NCBI RefSeq assembly: GCF_003589595.1
Contig: NW_020654810.1
Location: 14,654,569 to 14,718,568, forward strand
Reading direction: 5' to 3'
Length of the DNA stretch: 64,000 bases
DNA from: Hyposmocoma kahamanoa
Taxonomy: Eukaryota > Arthropoda > Insecta > Lepidoptera > Cosmopterigidae
Made by a program: the position numbers and the translations under genes. Below are positions 62,654-64,000 of this stretch, piece after piece; position 1 is the stretch's first letter, and the number at the start of each line of letters is the position of its first letter. The notes under the pieces were generated by a model. That model did no database searches. It was given only the letters and a program-made list of their open reading frames with translations, and was not told the DNA's origin.

Positions 62654-63818
62654 GCATCCATTTTCGCCTAAATGCAAGTGTTTCTAAATCGACCATAGCA
62701 GTTACAAATAAGGAGGGGTAGCGAAACGGATAGTACCCATAAGTTCTCTTATATAACCATCGAGCAAATTTACGTTGAAGCCTTTCCACCATAAGGTTAT
62801 ATTTATTTTCATGAGGATCCCAAATGATAGCGCCGTATTCGAGTTTACTGCGTACATACGCATTATACAAAACCTTTGCTACTCTACTGTTCTGGAATTG
62901 TGAAGCAATTCTCATAATAAAACCCAAGGTTTTGCTAGCTTTCTTGCACATTTCAGTCACGTGAGTATGAAAATCCAGTTTGTCATCTAATATTAAACCT
63001 AGGTCGCGAATGTTATTAACTCTATCCATAGGAGCGTCATTTAAACCATATCTAGTAAAAAGGGGTGATCGTTTACGCGTAAAAGTTATCACTTTGCACT
63101 TATTTTCATTTAGTGGCAATCTATTGACTCGACTCCATTCGGATACGGCGTCAATATCACATTGGAGTGCCTCAGCATCTGCCGCCTTACTAACCCTCGT
63201 GAAGAGCTTTAAATCATCCGCGAATAGAAGACATTTGGCGGATCGCACATAGTGTGGTAGTTCATTAATCATGAGTAAAAATAGCATTGGCCCCAGGGTA
63301 CTTCCCTGACTCACTCCGGATCTTGTACAGTATTTAAAAGACTCATAACCATTAACTCTAACATACTGGTTTCTCCCACCCAAGTAACTCGCAAAAAATT
63401 GCAGAAGTTTGGGCGTAAAGCCTGAAGCTGCCAGTTTCTGTAATAATATGTCATTATCCACAACATCAAATGCCTTTTTAAGGTCGAAGTAAGCGGCGTC
63501 TACTTGTCCTCCCAAATCCATTTCAGTGCATGTATAATCAACTAGAGACACGAGGTTGGTATTTGTCGATCTAGCTACGCGGAAGCCGTGTTGACTATTG
63601 TGAAGGATGTTGCGGACTTGTATAGTTATGTGGGAGTTTAATATTATTTCAAATATTTTACCATAAACCGGGAGTACTGCGATAGGCCTAAAGTTTGTGA
63701 TGTTATAGTCAGTTCCTGGTTTAGGTATAGGTGTCACTCTTGAGCACTTCCATCGCTCCGGGTAAATGGAATGAGTTAACGAAAGATTATAAAGATGAAG
63801 CAGTGGCGTTGTAAGCAC
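62654..63818 (-). pseudogene. Non-LTR reverse transcriptase, interrupted
   Basis: RT motifs in order: FRPIAVLPVYGKIFE, QHGFRVARSTNTNLV, AAYFDLKKAFDVVDND, GVSQGSTLGPMLFLLMINEL, CLLFADDLKLF (catalytic FADD), IRDLGLILDDKLDFHTHV, then LEYGAIIWDPHENKYN and ETLAFRRKWML. The endonuclease domain upstream is missing (5' truncation). The frame is cut by a MITE at 62653 and resumes on its other side with HYLSIVHNKIDSPDIL. Clade assignment (CR1/Daphne-like rather than jockey) rests on the GVSQGSTLGP and LLFADDLKLF patterns and is tentative. Confidence 0.82.
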
Positions 63819-63820
63819 AG

Positions 63821-64000
63821 ATCAGGGATCTTGGTTTGACCCTGAATTCGCGGTTCAATTTTAAAGACCATATTCTAACAATTTGTAAGAAGGCACACCG
63901 AACTCTGAGGTTTATTATGAGAACGTCTTATGCTTTTGCTGACTCAAAAGTAGCATTGATCCTGTATAACGCATACGTACGCAGTGTGTTAGAATTCGGA
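63821..64000 (+). pseudogene. Second non-LTR RT fragment, runs off the window
   Basis: 60 open codons: IRDLGLTLNSRFNFKDHI, CKKAHRTLRFIMRTSY, LYNAYVRSVLEFG. Homologous to the IRDLGLIL...YVRSKLEYG part of the neighbouring minus-strand element, but clearly a different copy. It abuts that element head to head. Confidence 0.8.

Larger units (their letters stand above)
62020..63820 (-). mobile_element. Non-LTR retrotransposon (CR1/Daphne-like), 5'-truncated
   Basis: RT coding sequence on the minus strand, a 3' part with a GC-rich stretch and an (AAAT)n tail at 62029-62056. A MITE is inserted in the ORF at 62534-62653. Confidence 0.78.

Noticed and set aside
1..64000. CRISPR arrays, operons, riboswitches or other prokaryotic features
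   Set aside because: Tandem repeats present are minisatellites or TE-derived; spliced genes show that this is eukaryotic nuclear DNA.

Overview
The window looks like insect nuclear DNA, most probably Lepidoptera. Introns are AT-rich, short coding exons are often GC-rich with GT/AG borders, and there is a dense load of tRNA-derived SINEs, MITEs, and RTE, Penelope, Tc1 and BEL/Pao elements of the kinds common in butterflies and moths. All gene models below were read from the sequence by joining exons whose splice phases agree; nothing was checked against a database.

Three host genes account for nearly all believable host coding sequence. (1) Mondo (MondoA/ChREBP-type bHLH-leucine zipper factor), plus strand, 44 to 14651: the last seven exons, about 323 residues, with the bHLH-zipper and the whole C-terminal dimerisation/cytoplasmic-localisation region; its N-terminal half lies before the window. 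(2) Sur (ABCC8/9-type sulfonylurea receptor), minus strand, 40444 to 22465: 22 phase-compatible exons giving about 1544 residues, with TMD0, L0 linker, two six-helix domains and two nucleotide-binding domains. (3) A cGMP-dependent protein kinase that reads like Drosophila Pkg21D, minus strand, 55871 to 44162: ten exons, about 704 residues, with two cyclic-nucleotide domains and a complete kinase domain; at least one upstream exon is missing. Mondo and Sur are convergent (3' ends facing across 14.7-22.4 kb), while Sur and Pkg21D run in tandem with about 3.7 kb between the Sur start and the Pkg21D stop.

The rest is mainly transposable-element sequence. From left to right: SINEs, a 17-bp minisatellite arranged as inverted arms, and a deleted BEL/Pao retrotransposon with both LTRs (Mondo intron, 0.5-6.7 kb); a TIR element and SINE at 13.9-14.5 kb; a Tc1-like element at 17.96-21.25 kb carrying a nested 5'-truncated Penelope-like element with RT and GIY-YIG endonuclease; a foldback element, hAT MITE, SINEs and a THAP-exon-bearing repeat in Sur introns (21-29 kb); a tRNA-headed palindromic repeat at 34.8-35.1 kb; an apparently intact RTE retrotransposon (986-codon ORF, 12-bp target duplication) inside an older TIR element in a Pkg21D intron; an inverted pair of the same TIR family at 53.9-54.8 kb; two tandem-repeat fields at 57.5-59.9 kb; and two head-to-head non-LTR retrotransposons at 62.0-64.0 kb, one with a TA-flanked MITE inside its ORF.

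The three host genes all belong to nutrient/energy or cyclic-nucleotide signalling (sugar-responsive transcription, K-ATP-type channel regulation, cGMP kinase). The sequence itself does not show that they are co-regulated. No CRISPR array, rRNA gene or true tRNA gene is visible.
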